A DNA stretch of 64,000 bases from positions 1 through 64,000 of the forward strand of contig JAEZSP010000001.1 in NCBI GenBank assembly GCA_023421735.1. Reading direction: 5' to 3'. The notes beneath the pieces are model-generated. The model was not told the DNA's origin. It worked only from the letters and a program-made list of their open reading frames with translations, and searched no databases. Within the stretch, counting starts at the first letter, position 1; the number at the start of each line of letters is the position of its first letter. Source of the DNA: Bacillota bacterium (GTDB taxonomy: Bacteria > Bacillota_A > Clostridia > Christensenellales > Aristaeellaceae). The translations under genes were made by a program, and so were the position numbers. This document shows, piece after piece, positions 7,911 to 15,590 of the stretch.

Positions 7911-9833
7911 CTAATACTTTCTTGCGTCCTTGATGTGCGCCAAGTGGTCACGCCAACACTCCCGGTTGCGTTCGTTTTCCGAAACCTCCGGCGTGCCCAC
8001 GCGCCACCACGCGCCGTAGCCGTCGGTCATGGACTTTGGAAGAACCTTGATGTCAAAGAGCACCGGGCCTTCGACCGCCTTCGCGTCTGAAATGGCCCTC
8101 TCCAACTCCGCCATGGTGCGAATTTCATAGCCCTTCGCGCCGTATGCTTCGGCAATTTTGGCGTAGTTTACGTCCAGAAACGCGCCGTCGTGCTTGCCGG
8201 ACTGCGTGCGATACCGAAGCTCCGTCGCAAGCGTGTCGTTGCCCTGCGCGGTCTGGAGGTTGTTGATGCAGCCGAAACTCGCGTTGTCAAACAGGCAGAT
8301 GTTGATCTTGATGTTCTCCTGGATCGCGGTCAGAAGTTCCGAATGCAGCATCACGAAGCTGCCGTCGCCCACCATGGAATAGACCTGTTTGTCCCCCACC
8401 GCCAGTTTCGCACCCAGCGCGCCGCAGATTTCATAGCCCATGCAGGAATAGCCGTACTCCATGTTGTAGCTGTCCTGCGTCTTCGGGCGCCACATCCTCT
8501 GCATGCAGCCGGGCAGCGAACCGGACGAACCGATCACAACCGCGTCCTCCTCGATGAGCCGGTTGAAGGCGCCGAGCACCTCGGTCTGCGTGAGCGATGC
8601 GTTCAAATCCTCGGCGAATTTCTGCGCCGATGCGGCGTTTTTGTCGTTTACGGCGGGCACATAATCCGCGCCCGTATAATGAAGATGGTCGAGCCGGTCG
8701 AGCTCCGCGCGCCATGCACGCTTCGCTGCCTCAATCCGCGCCCCCCACTTACATACGTAGCCCGTCAGCGCCCTCTGAAGAACGGGCAGCGCGGCCTTCG
8801 CGTCCGCAATCACCTGCACGCCATCGAGCTTCATCGCCTGAAAGGGCGAGATGGTGATGTTCACAAAACGCGCGTCCTTGTGGAACAGCCACTTTGAGGC
8901 GGTGGTGAAGTCCGTATAGCGCGTGCCGACGCCGATCACGAGGTCGGCCTCCTTGGCGATAGCATTTGCCGCGCTGCAGCCCGTTACGCCCACCCCGCCC
9001 ATGTTGAGCGGATGATCCCACACCACGGCGGACTTGCCCGCCTGTGTCTCGCCGAAGGGGATTTGAAACGCCTCCGCAAAGGCGCGGAATTCCGCGTGCG
9101 CCTCCGCATAGCGCACGCCGCCGCCGCAGATGAGCATGGGGCGCTTTGCCATGCGGATGGCATCGGCGGCCGCCCGAATGCCTTCCTCGGTCGGCGGACG
9201 ACGCTCAATGACATGCACGCGCTTTTCAAAAAAGGACTCCGGATAGTCATATGCCTCGCCCTCGACGTCCTGCGGCATGCAGACGCACACGGTGCCCGTG
9301 TCGGCGGGATCGGTCAGGACGCGCATGGCGTTCAGCATCGCAGACATGAGCTGCTCGGGGCGGTTCACCCTGTCCCAGTAGCGGCAGACCGCCCGGAAGG
9401 CGTCGTTGGTGGAGATGCCCATGTCGTGGGTCTGCTCGATTTGCTGAAGTACCGGATCGGGCTGGCGGCTGGCGTACACGTCGCCGGGCAGCATGAGCAC
9501 AGGAATGTTGTTTGCGGTCGCCGTGCCGGCAGCCGTCACCATGTTCGCCGCACCGGGGCCCACAGAGGATGTAACCGCAAAGATTTCCTTCCTCTTTTTT
9601 TGCTTGGCGAACGCAACGGCCGCGTGGGCCATGCCCTGCTCGTTTTTGCCCTGATAGACGCGCATTCGCTTTGCCTCCTGCAAGAGCGCCTGTCCAAGGC
9701 CGACCACATTCCCGTGACCCGGCAACATGAACACGCCCCGCACAAAGGGGTGCTCCAGCCCATCATAGCGGACATACTGGTTTTCAAGAAAGCGCACAAG
9801 CGCCTGCGCCATGGTAAGTTTGACCGTCTTCAT
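7911..9833 (-). CDS. iolD: 3D-(3,5/4)-trihydroxycyclohexane-1,2-dione hydrolase
   Basis: This 640-residue thiamine-diphosphate enzyme of the acetolactate synthase fold opens the ring of trihydroxycyclohexanedione to give 5-deoxy-D-glucuronate. The N-terminus (TMAQALVRFLENQYV) and the segment FMLPGHGNVVGLGQAL (about 34-49) are typical of IolD; a catalytic glutamate-like region and PGAANMVTAAGTA follow, and the cofactor motif VGDGSFVM (with the downstream NASFGCINNLQ) lies near residues 480-520. The length fits the family. The ATG at 9833 overlaps the iolB stop (ATGA) with GGGAGG in front, so the longer frame to 9884 is rejected. It is the third step of the inositol pathway. Confidence 0.95.
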   Translation of the reverse strand: MKTVKLTMAQALVRFLENQYVRYDGLEHPFVRGVFMLPGHGNVVGLGQALLQEAKRMRVYQGKNEQGMAHAAVAFAKQKKRKEIFAVTSSVGPGAANMVTAAGTATANNIPVLMLPGDVYASRQPDPVLQQIEQTHDMGISTNDAFRAVCRYWDRVNRPEQLMSAMLNAMRVLTDPADTGTVCVCMPQDVEGEAYDYPESFFEKRVHVIERRPPTEEGIRAAADAIRMAKRPMLICGGGVRYAEAHAEFRAFAEAFQIPFGETQAGKSAVVWDHPLNMGGVGVTGCSAANAIAKEADLVIGVGTRYTDFTTASKWLFHKDARFVNITISPFQAMKLDGVQVIADAKAALPVLQRALTGYVCKWGARIEAAKRAWRAELDRLDHLHYTGADYVPAVNDKNAASAQKFAEDLNASLTQTEVLGAFNRLIEEDAVVIGSSGSLPGCMQRMWRPKTQDSYNMEYGYSCMGYEICGALGAKLAVGDKQVYSMVGDGSFVMLHSELLTAIQENIKINICLFDNASFGCINNLQTAQGNDTLATELRYRTQSGKHDGAFLDVNYAKIAEAYGAKGYEIRTMAELERAISDAKAVEGPVLFDIKVLPKSMTDGYGAWWRVGTPEVSENERNRECWRDHLAHIKDARKY

Positions 9834-10627
9834 ATCGTATCCTCCCGAAAGATGTGCTCGTTCGCGTCCGCGTTCCAGAGCCATGCGTGTTCAGGTTCGT
9901 CGATGCGCGTCTTTTCCCACGGATTCCCCGGCAGATGACGGATGCCCCACACGTACATCATGGCATAGCCGGGTGCGGCAACCTGCGAATGGAAGCCCTC
10001 ATGGATGATGGTGAGTCCGTTGTGACGGGAGGTGTACACCTCGCCATCTGCGAAGCTCGCGCCAAAGCCCTGCGGATGATCGAACCGATGAAGATAGACC
10101 TCCGGCTGCGGATGAAAGTGCGGCGGATAACTCGACCATTTCCCGGGGAAATTCAGCACCTCGCCGAGTACCATGTTGGAATAGGGTGCGTTTTCATAAT
10201 CGAAAATCGTCTTGATCTCCCGGCGCATGGTGCCCATCAGTTCCCCATGCGAACCAGCATGCTGAACGAGCAGATCGGCGGGCGAAAAGAGGCGCGCAGA
10301 AAATACGTTCGGATTCTTCACAGATTGGAGGTACAGTTCGGAATGCGCCGTTGCCGTCACGCGGAACGCCGTCGTCGCGGGAACATGCAGACACCACGGA
10401 TCGTGACGGAACGAATCCGGGCGCTCTGCCACATGCGACTCGTTCTCCCACTCGAAGCGCACGCTCCCTTCAAGCAGCAGCGCCGCCGTCTCCCTGGATG
10501 AATCGTGGAAGAGCTGACTGTCGCCGGCTTCCAGTGACAGGACACCCACACACATACCCGTGTCCGCGTCGCTCTCCTCCGTCAGGTATGCGTTGTAACC
10601 GTTTTGGATTTCCCGGTTGATATACAT
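9830..10627 (-). CDS. iolB: 5-deoxy-glucuronate isomerase
   Basis: This 265-residue protein of the IolB/KduI cupin family isomerises 5-deoxy-D-glucuronate to 2-deoxy-5-keto-D-gluconate. The metal-binding stretch SSYPPHFHPQPEVYLHRF (about 157-174) and the glutamates and histidines around HEGFHSQVAAPGYAMMYVW (about 209-227) are clear. The ATG at 10627 has AAGGAGG in front, and the end overlaps iolD by 4 bases. It makes the last intermediate shared with the classical pathway; the classical next step, the IolC kinase, is not encoded in this operon. Confidence 0.95.
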   Translation of the reverse strand: MYINREIQNGYNAYLTEESDADTGMCVGVLSLEAGDSQLFHDSSRETAALLLEGSVRFEWENESHVAERPDSFRHDPWCLHVPATTAFRVTATAHSELYLQSVKNPNVFSARLFSPADLLVQHAGSHGELMGTMRREIKTIFDYENAPYSNMVLGEVLNFPGKWSSYPPHFHPQPEVYLHRFDHPQGFGASFADGEVYTSRHNGLTIIHEGFHSQVAAPGYAMMYVWGIRHLPGNPWEKTRIDEPEHAWLWNADANEHIFREDTI

Positions 10628-10639
10628 GGTTCCTCCTTG

Positions 10640-11536
10640 CTAAAGTCCCGCGTGCGCCCGGATATAGGCGCGCGCCTGCATCGCATACTGAAGTGGGTTC
10701 GCCTTCGACGGGTCCTGCTCGGCCTCGACCAAGAGCCAGCCCTCGTATCCCGCATCCGCGAGTTTTTGTAAGATGGGATCAAAGTCCACACAGCCGTCGC
10801 CCGGAACCGTGAATGCGCCTGCGCGCACAGCGCTCAAAAAGCTCATCTGTTCCGGTTTCACCCGATCGACAACGCTTCTGCGCATGTCCTTGAGATGTAC
10901 ATGCCCCACGCGCGCGGCATATTCGTTCAAAACCGCAAGCGGATCTTCGCCCGCAAAGGTAAAATGCCCTGTGTCGTAGCACAGATAGACGTTCTCGGGT
11001 GCCGTTTCGGCGAGCATGCGCCCCGTTTCCGCCGCAGTCTGAACGACCGTGCCCATGTGATGGTGAAAACACAGTTTGAAGCCGCGCTCGGTTGCAAGCG
11101 CGCCGAGCCGATTCAGTCCATCTGTGAACCGCGCCCATTCGGCTTCACCCATCACATGCCGTCCGTCTCCCAGAACAGGCACTTCCTTTCCCTGAATGGA
11201 ATAACTCTGCTCGGATACGTTGATCCGATTCGCGCCAACCGCTGCAAGAAAACCCACTTCCTTCATAAATGCCGACGCCACCGCCTCATAGGGTTCGGTC
11301 AGCAAAAAGGAACTGAACCAGCGGGAGACGACGCGCATGCCGCGCAAATCGAGCTCCCACTTGAGGACATCCGGGTCGGAAGGATACTTGTTGCCGATCT
11401 CAGTACCGGTAAAACCCGCGAGTGCCATCTCGCTGACCGTCTGGCGGAAATTGTTCTCCGCGCCCAGATCCGGCATGTCGTCGTTGCACCAGCCGATCGG
11501 CGCGATGCCGAGCGATATTTTGCCTTTGTCGAACAT
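10640..11536 (-). CDS. iolE: inosose dehydratase
   Basis: This 298-residue TIM-barrel protein of the xylose-isomerase-like family dehydrates scyllo-inosose to 3D-trihydroxycyclohexanedione. The N-terminal IGWCNDD (about 13-19) and GFTGTEIGNKYP (about 41-52) are hallmarks of IolE, followed by CFHHHMGTVVQT (about 156-167), CYDTGHFTFAGEDP (about 184-197) and HVHLKDM (about 212-218), which carry the metal ligands. The ATG at 11536 has GGAGGGG before it; an upstream in-frame start at 11566 has none. It is the promoter-proximal gene of the operon, behind a near-consensus sigma-A promoter at 11600-11628. Confidence 0.95.
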   Translation of the reverse strand: MFDKGKISLGIAPIGWCNDDMPDLGAENNFRQTVSEMALAGFTGTEIGNKYPSDPDVLKWELDLRGMRVVSRWFSSFLLTEPYEAVASAFMKEVGFLAAVGANRINVSEQSYSIQGKEVPVLGDGRHVMGEAEWARFTDGLNRLGALATERGFKLCFHHHMGTVVQTAAETGRMLAETAPENVYLCYDTGHFTFAGEDPLAVLNEYAARVGHVHLKDMRRSVVDRVKPEQMSFLSAVRAGAFTVPGDGCVDFDPILQKLADAGYEGWLLVEAEQDPSKANPLQYAMQARAYIRAHAGL

Positions 11537-11599
11537 GGATTTCCCCTCCACGCACTCACTAATCACGCGGCGAAGCCACCACGCGCCGCCGTTAAGGCA

Positions 11600-11628
11600 A
11601 TTATAGATTCGCGTTTCATTTCTGTCAA
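11600..11628 (-). promoter_or_regulatory. sigma-A promoter of the inositol operon
   Basis: On the minus strand TTGACA (11623-11628) and TATAAT (11600-11605) match the consensus perfectly with a 17-base spacer, about 64 bases upstream of the iolE start. Such a strong promoter is normally silenced by a repressor, and the divergent DeoR-type gene is the obvious candidate. Confidence 0.88.
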
Positions 11629-11684
11629 CTTCTGCCGCTTAATATGCTCATTTTCAACCGATATTAGTGCAATTGTAGCGTTCA

Positions 11685-11714
11685 TTGACAGGATGGCGGC
11701 GAAAGTGGTATACT
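11685..11714 (+). promoter_or_regulatory. sigma-A promoter of the DeoR-family regulator
   Basis: TTGACA (11685-11690) and TATACT (11709-11714) are separated by 18 bases, about 37 bases upstream of the regulator start. The promoter is divergent from the iol promoter, with about 57 bases between the two -35 boxes, so a single regulator could control both. Confidence 0.82.
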
Positions 11715-11751
11715 TCACCAAATATGCTGAGTAAGTACACAGGAGGCCATC

Positions 11752-12516
11752 ATGAAAAGCGCCCGGCTCGACGCCATGGAGCAGTACATTTTGCAACACG
11801 AGGAGGTGAGCATCCGGGAGTTGACGGAGCACTTCCGCGTGAGCATCAACACGCTCCGCCGTGATCTGGACGAGTTGGAGGCCAGGGGCCATGTCGCGAA
11901 AAAATACGGCGGCGCAACGGCCTCCACGCCGCCCTCTCTTACCCCTATGCCGCGGCGCTTTCAGATGAACGTACAGAAAAAAAGGTTGATCGGCGAACTC
12001 GCGGCGACCGTGATCCCGGACGGCGCAACGGTGTTCATCGATTCGGGTTCCACGACCTGCAACATCGTGCGATGCCTCGGACAAAAGCGCGATCTCACGC
12101 TCGTGACTCACTCGCTTGCCGCGCTCAACGAGGCGAGCCTTCTCGAGGAAGTCAACACTATATCCCTCGGCGGCATCTACAACGCATCTCTCGGCGCGTT
12201 TGTGGGCATCTCGGCGTTTGACACGATCAAGACGCTGTCGGTCAAAATCGCAGTCATGGCTGCGACGGGCGTTTCCATCAAACACGGCCTTTCCAATACC
12301 ACCTACTTCGAGGCGGAAATCAAAAGGGCTGTCGCCGCGCAATGCGAGAAAATCGTGCTCATGGCCGATCATACGAAATTTGGAAAGGATGCCCTCATTG
12401 CCTATTGTCCGCTCGAACGCGTCTCCATCGTCGTGACAGACGTGGAGCCGACGAACGAATACAAAGCGTTTTTCAAAAGACACGGAATTCAGCTTCTCTA
12501 CGCCGCAGGGAAATGA
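11752..12516 (+). CDS. DeoR-family transcriptional regulator, probable inositol operon repressor
   Basis: This 254-residue protein has an N-terminal winged helix (VSIRELTEHFRVSINTLRRDL, residues about 17-37, then the family signature with KKYGGA) and a C-terminal sugar-phosphate-binding DeoRC domain (IDSGSTTCNIVRCL about 98-111, LGGIYNASLGAFVG about 138-151, ADHTKFGK about 205-212). It is related in type to Bacillus IolR, which binds phosphorylated 2-deoxy-5-keto-gluconate. Its gene is divergent from the inositol operon and has its own promoter, an AGGAGG site and a strong terminator. Because this operon seems to lack the IolC kinase, its inducer may be an unphosphorylated intermediate or a sugar phosphate; that is inference. 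Confidence 0.88.
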   Translation: MKSARLDAMEQYILQHEEVSIRELTEHFRVSINTLRRDLDELEARGHVAKKYGGATASTPPSLTPMPRRFQMNVQKKRLIGELAATVIPDGATVFIDSGSTTCNIVRCLGQKRDLTLVTHSLAALNEASLLEEVNTISLGGIYNASLGAFVGISAFDTIKTLSVKIAVMAATGVSIKHGLSNTTYFEAEIKRAVAAQCEKIVLMADHTKFGKDALIAYCPLERVSIVVTDVEPTNEYKAFFKRHGIQLLYAAGK

Positions 12517-12524
12517 GGCGCACA

Positions 12525-12570
12525 AAAAAGCGGCCGCCCACATCTCCGGTTCGGAGTTGGGCGGCCTTTT
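12525..12570. terminator. bidirectional intrinsic terminator
   Basis: The arms GGCCGCCCA (12532-12540) and TGGGCGGCC (12558-12566) form a 9-bp GC-rich stem with a second small hairpin in the loop. TTTT follows on the plus strand and TTTTTT on the minus strand. It ends the DeoR-type gene and the convergent aminotransferase gene. Confidence 0.88.
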
Positions 12571-12602
12571 CATTGGATTTTTATACGGATTCAGATTGGG
12601 TA

Positions 12603-13814
12603 TTATACAGCGGTTTCGACCATCTGTTCCGCGAGACATTCCTGAAGCACTTCGCCGAGAATCGCGATTCCACGCTCGATCTTCTCATCGGTGGGCGTGG
12701 AGTAATTGAGGCGGAATGCGCTGGACTTCGCATCCGGATCAACGGTGAAGGCGGACCCAGGCACCACAGCAACACAGCGCTTCGCCGCGCGCACGCAGAA
12801 ATCCATGGAATCCATGCCGTTCGGCAGTTCGCACCAGATGAACAACCCGCCCTCCGGCACCTGATAGGTACAGGCGGAAAGGTGCTGATCCATGCATGAG
12901 AGCATGAGGGCGGACTTGCGCGCGTAGATCTTCCGGATGAATTCGATGTGCGCATCGATGTCGTAATCCTCAAAATACTTCGCTAGGAGTACCTGTGCGT
13001 AGGTGTTGGAATGGACGTCCGACACCTGCTTTCCGAGCACGATCCGCCGCGCAATGGGCGATGCGGCGAGCGCGAAGCCGATGCGGATGCCCGCCGAGAA
13101 AATCTTTGAGAATGAACCGCAATACACCACGATGCCATCCTCGTCCATGGACTTCATGGTTGGGAGATCCTCGCCGCGGTAGCGCAATTCGCCATAAGGA
13201 TTGTCTTCGATGATCACGACGCCCCGCGCCTTGCAAAGCGCGTATGCCGCACGCCGTTTTTCGAGGGACATGGTGATCCCGGTCGGGTTCTGGAAATTCG
13301 GGATGAGGTAGACGAGCTTGACATGCGGCGTCTCGTCAAGTGCCTTTTCCAGCCCGGAAATGGAGATGCCGTCCGGCTCACTGTCGACGCCCACGAGGTT
13401 TGCGCCATAGGAACGGAAGATATTGAGTGCGCCCATATAGCTGGGGTTTTCGCAGATGACCGCATCGCCTTCATTTAAAAAGGCGCGGCAGGTCAGCTCG
13501 ACCGCCTGCTGGGAGCCGGAAGTAATGATCAGTTCCTCGCCGGGCTTGTCGATGCCGTAGCGATTTTTTAGCCATTCGACGATGTGCGCACGCAACGGCG
13601 GATAACCTTCCGTCATGCCGTACTGGAAGATGACGGGCGCCATACTCGAGAGTATTTCCGCCGAAATGGTCTGAATTTCCTCAATGGGAAACGATTCCAC
13701 CGCGGGATTGCCGCCCGCGAGCATGATGCTCTCCTGAGAGGTAAACATCTTCATAATTTCGCGGATTGCCGAGGGCCTGAGGTTTCGCATCTTGCTCGAA
13801 AATTCATAATCCAT
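12603..13814 (-). CDS. PLP-dependent aminotransferase, class I/II (2-aminoadipate/MocR-like)
   Basis: This 403-residue protein is a fold-type I aminotransferase. It has SGSQQAVELTCRAFL (about 103-117) for cofactor phosphate binding, YLIPNFQNPTG (about 173-183), EDNPYGELRY (about 206-215), and the Schiff-base lysine in YCGSFSKIFSAGIRIGF (about 236-252). This set is typical of the LysN/2-aminoadipate and multi-substrate aromatic or branched-chain aminotransferase branch. It lacks the GntR DNA-binding domain of true MocR regulators. It has its own promoter and shares a terminator with the DeoR gene, so it is not part of the inositol operon. The exact amino donor and acceptor are unknown. Confidence 0.85.
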   Translation of the reverse strand: MDYEFSSKMRNLRPSAIREIMKMFTSQESIMLAGGNPAVESFPIEEIQTISAEILSSMAPVIFQYGMTEGYPPLRAHIVEWLKNRYGIDKPGEELIITSGSQQAVELTCRAFLNEGDAVICENPSYMGALNIFRSYGANLVGVDSEPDGISISGLEKALDETPHVKLVYLIPNFQNPTGITMSLEKRRAAYALCKARGVVIIEDNPYGELRYRGEDLPTMKSMDEDGIVVYCGSFSKIFSAGIRIGFALAASPIARRIVLGKQVSDVHSNTYAQVLLAKYFEDYDIDAHIEFIRKIYARKSALMLSCMDQHLSACTYQVPEGGLFIWCELPNGMDSMDFCVRAAKRCVAVVPGSAFTVDPDAKSSAFRLNYSTPTDEKIERGIAILGEVLQECLAEQMVETAV

Positions 13815-13917
13815 GTATTTTTATACACCCCTTTTCGCACCTGATCCCGCGGTCTTTGGCGCGCGATTGTTCGTGTCACCTTTTGCGCCGCGATCCCGCA
13901 TCATCTGATTGGCAATT

Positions 13918-13946
13918 ATCATAATGTATGCGCAGGGTCTTGTCAA
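13918..13946 (-). promoter_or_regulatory. sigma-A promoter of the aminotransferase gene
   Basis: On the minus strand TTGACA (13941-13946) and TATGAT (13918-13923) are 17 bases apart, about 104 bases before the aminotransferase start. The 346-base interval 13815-14160 holds this promoter and the divergent P-II promoter; nothing else recognisable was seen. Confidence 0.8.
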
Positions 13947-14037
13947 CGGGATTAACGTGTTTTTTGCATTCCTTGCCCACCCGGTCCCTGCGCAGATTCT
14001 TAACGCCACCCCTTGCGTAAATTCTCGGAAAACCCTG

Positions 14038-14065
14038 TTGACAAACGTCCCGGCGCATGCATAAT
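14038..14065 (+). promoter_or_regulatory. sigma-A promoter of the orphan P-II gene
   Basis: TTGACA (14038-14043) and CATAAT (14060-14065) are separated by 16 bases. The start codon of the P-II gene is 95 bases further on, leaving an untranslated leader of roughly 88 bases with no obvious riboswitch fold. Confidence 0.7.
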
Positions 14066-14160
14066 GAGAACATGAGAATTGCAAGACGGCGCGCTCGATT
14101 GTTCATTACGAACGGATCGATTCGCAATCTTAAGGGGATAAGGGGGATGAATTTGCAAGT

Positions 14161-14499
14161 ATGAAGAAGCTCACCGTCATTATCAACCCCGGACGGTTCG
14201 ACGACATCAAGCAATTGTTCGAGTCCTGCGCGGTGTACGGCATGATGATTACCAACATCATGGGCTACGGAAACCAAAAAGGGTTTCCCACGGTCTATCG
14301 GGGCGTCAAGACGCCGACGAACATCCTTCTCAAGACAAAGATCGAGACCGTCTGCGACGACGAAACGGCGGATGTGCTCGTCAAGCTCATCACCCAAAAG
14401 ATGGCGACCGGCAATATCGGAGATGGGAAGATCTTTTTAGAGAAAATCCCGGACATTGTTCGGATTCGTACCTGTGAACGCGGCGAAGCTGCGTTATAA
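14161..14499 (+). CDS. nitrogen regulatory protein P-II, orphan copy without Tyr51
   Basis: This 112-residue protein is a P-II signal transducer, a trimer that senses ATP/ADP and 2-oxoglutarate and binds target proteins through its T-loop. The T-loop region GYGNQKG (35-41) with Gln39, Lys58, the TGNIGDGKIF motif with Lys90, and RIRTCERG near the C-terminus are present. Unlike the second P-II in this window, position 51, the tyrosine uridylylated in Proteobacteria, is threonine, and the lysine of the TGKIGDGK motif is asparagine. It is not beside amtB but upstream of a D-2-hydroxyacid dehydrogenase, with its own promoter and terminator. Its target is unknown. Confidence 0.92.
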   Translation: MKKLTVIINPGRFDDIKQLFESCAVYGMMITNIMGYGNQKGFPTVYRGVKTPTNILLKTKIETVCDDETADVLVKLITQKMATGNIGDGKIFLEKIPDIVRIRTCERGEAAL

Positions 14500-14519
14500 A
14501 AATACATGCTGGCAATGAG

Positions 14520-14560
14520 GACAGCGGCGGCCGCATCGTGGCGCCCGGCTGTCTTTTATT
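14520..14560 (+). terminator. intrinsic terminator after the orphan P-II gene
   Basis: GACAGC (14520-14525) pairs with GCTGTC (14548-14553), with further GC pairs and a small bulge inside, and is followed by TTTTATTTT. It separates the P-II gene from the downstream dehydrogenase. Confidence 0.75.
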
Positions 14561-14580
14561 TTCAAAAAGCGAGGGATTGA

Positions 14581-15576
14581 ATGAAGGTCGTCGTGATTCA
14601 GAGACGAACGCCGGGGAGCGTTCCCAGCTACGAACAACTCATGGAGCTTTGGGAAAAGGAATTTGAGGGTATGGGGCTTTTGGGCAACGTGTCATTTCAC
14701 CGCAACTTTACCCCGGACACACTGGACGAGATCGTCGGAGACGCGGACGCGGTATTGGGCATGTGGATACAGGATGGAGCGATCAGCGAGGAATTTCTCG
14801 ATCGGCATCCAAACCTCAGGTACATATCCACATTCGCACACGGATTCGGGCACTTCGACCGGGAAATGACCCGACGCCACAATCTCACGATCACAAACAC
14901 CGTCTACGGGGACGTGACAATCGCCCAGTACGCCATGGCGCTGCTGCTCGACATCTGTCACGACGTGTCGGCGCACGACCGTTACTACAAGACGGACGGT
15001 TGGCAGAACGGAACACCGCCGACCTATAAGGCACTCACCCGTCAAATTGAACTTTATGAGAAGACATTCGGCGTCCTCGGACTCGGCGCAATCGGCCTTT
15101 GGACCGCACGCATGGCGGCAGGATTTGGGATGAAGGTCATCGCAACCAGCCGCACCAAAAAAATCGGCCCGCAATATGATTTTATCGAACAGGTTTCACA
15201 GGACGAACTCCTCGCGCGCAGCGACGTCATTTCCATCCACGTGCCCATGTCTCCCGAGAGCGCAAAGATGATCGATCGAAACGCCATCGCAAAGATGAAG
15301 GACGGCGTGATCCTCTTAAACACCGCGCGGGGCGGACTGATCGACGAAGAGGCGCTCATCGAGGCGCTTGAAAGCGGCAAGATCTACTTCGCCGGGCTGG
15401 ATGTCCTGACCGGAGAGCCGCTGACCCAACGCAGTCCATTGATGGATGTTCCCAACACGCGCATTACGCCGCACATCGCATGGGCGCCCGCAGAGGCGCG
15501 TTACCGGGCGGTCCGGCTCGCCGCAGAAAACTTCCGGAACTGGATGGAGGGCCATCCCACGAGCGTTGTGAACTAA
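14581..15576 (+). CDS. D-isomer-specific 2-hydroxyacid dehydrogenase, NAD-binding
   Basis: This 331-residue protein is a member of the D-2-hydroxyacid dehydrogenase family, which reduces 2-keto acids to D-2-hydroxyacids. It has a Rossmann motif GLGAIG (about 165-170), TSRTKK at the cofactor ribose site, the arginine in NTARGGLIDEEAL (about 241-253), a Glu in the GLDVLTGEPL region (about 266-275), and the catalytic histidine in ITPHIAWAPAEAR (about 297-309). A GAGGG ribosome site precedes the ATG. The substrate cannot be named from motifs. It is followed after 14 bases by a MATE transporter, which may be co-transcribed. Confidence 0.88.
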   Translation: MKVVVIQRRTPGSVPSYEQLMELWEKEFEGMGLLGNVSFHRNFTPDTLDEIVGDADAVLGMWIQDGAISEEFLDRHPNLRYISTFAHGFGHFDREMTRRHNLTITNTVYGDVTIAQYAMALLLDICHDVSAHDRYYKTDGWQNGTPPTYKALTRQIELYEKTFGVLGLGAIGLWTARMAAGFGMKVIATSRTKKIGPQYDFIEQVSQDELLARSDVISIHVPMSPESAKMIDRNAIAKMKDGVILLNTARGGLIDEEALIEALESGKIYFAGLDVLTGEPLTQRSPLMDVPNTRITPHIAWAPAEARYRAVRLAAENFRNWMEGHPTSVVN

Positions 15577-15590
15577 AGGGGGCTTTCCAC

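Noticed and set aside
6041..7933. 630-codon plus-strand frame opposite the GAPDH-type and iolG genes
   Set aside because: It is a long antisense frame produced by GC-rich codon use; the minus-strand genes have clear motifs and ribosome sites.
12603..13814. Inclusion of the aminotransferase in the inositol pathway
   Set aside because: It has its own promoter, is convergent with the DeoR gene and is separated by a bidirectional terminator; no step of the pathway needs it.
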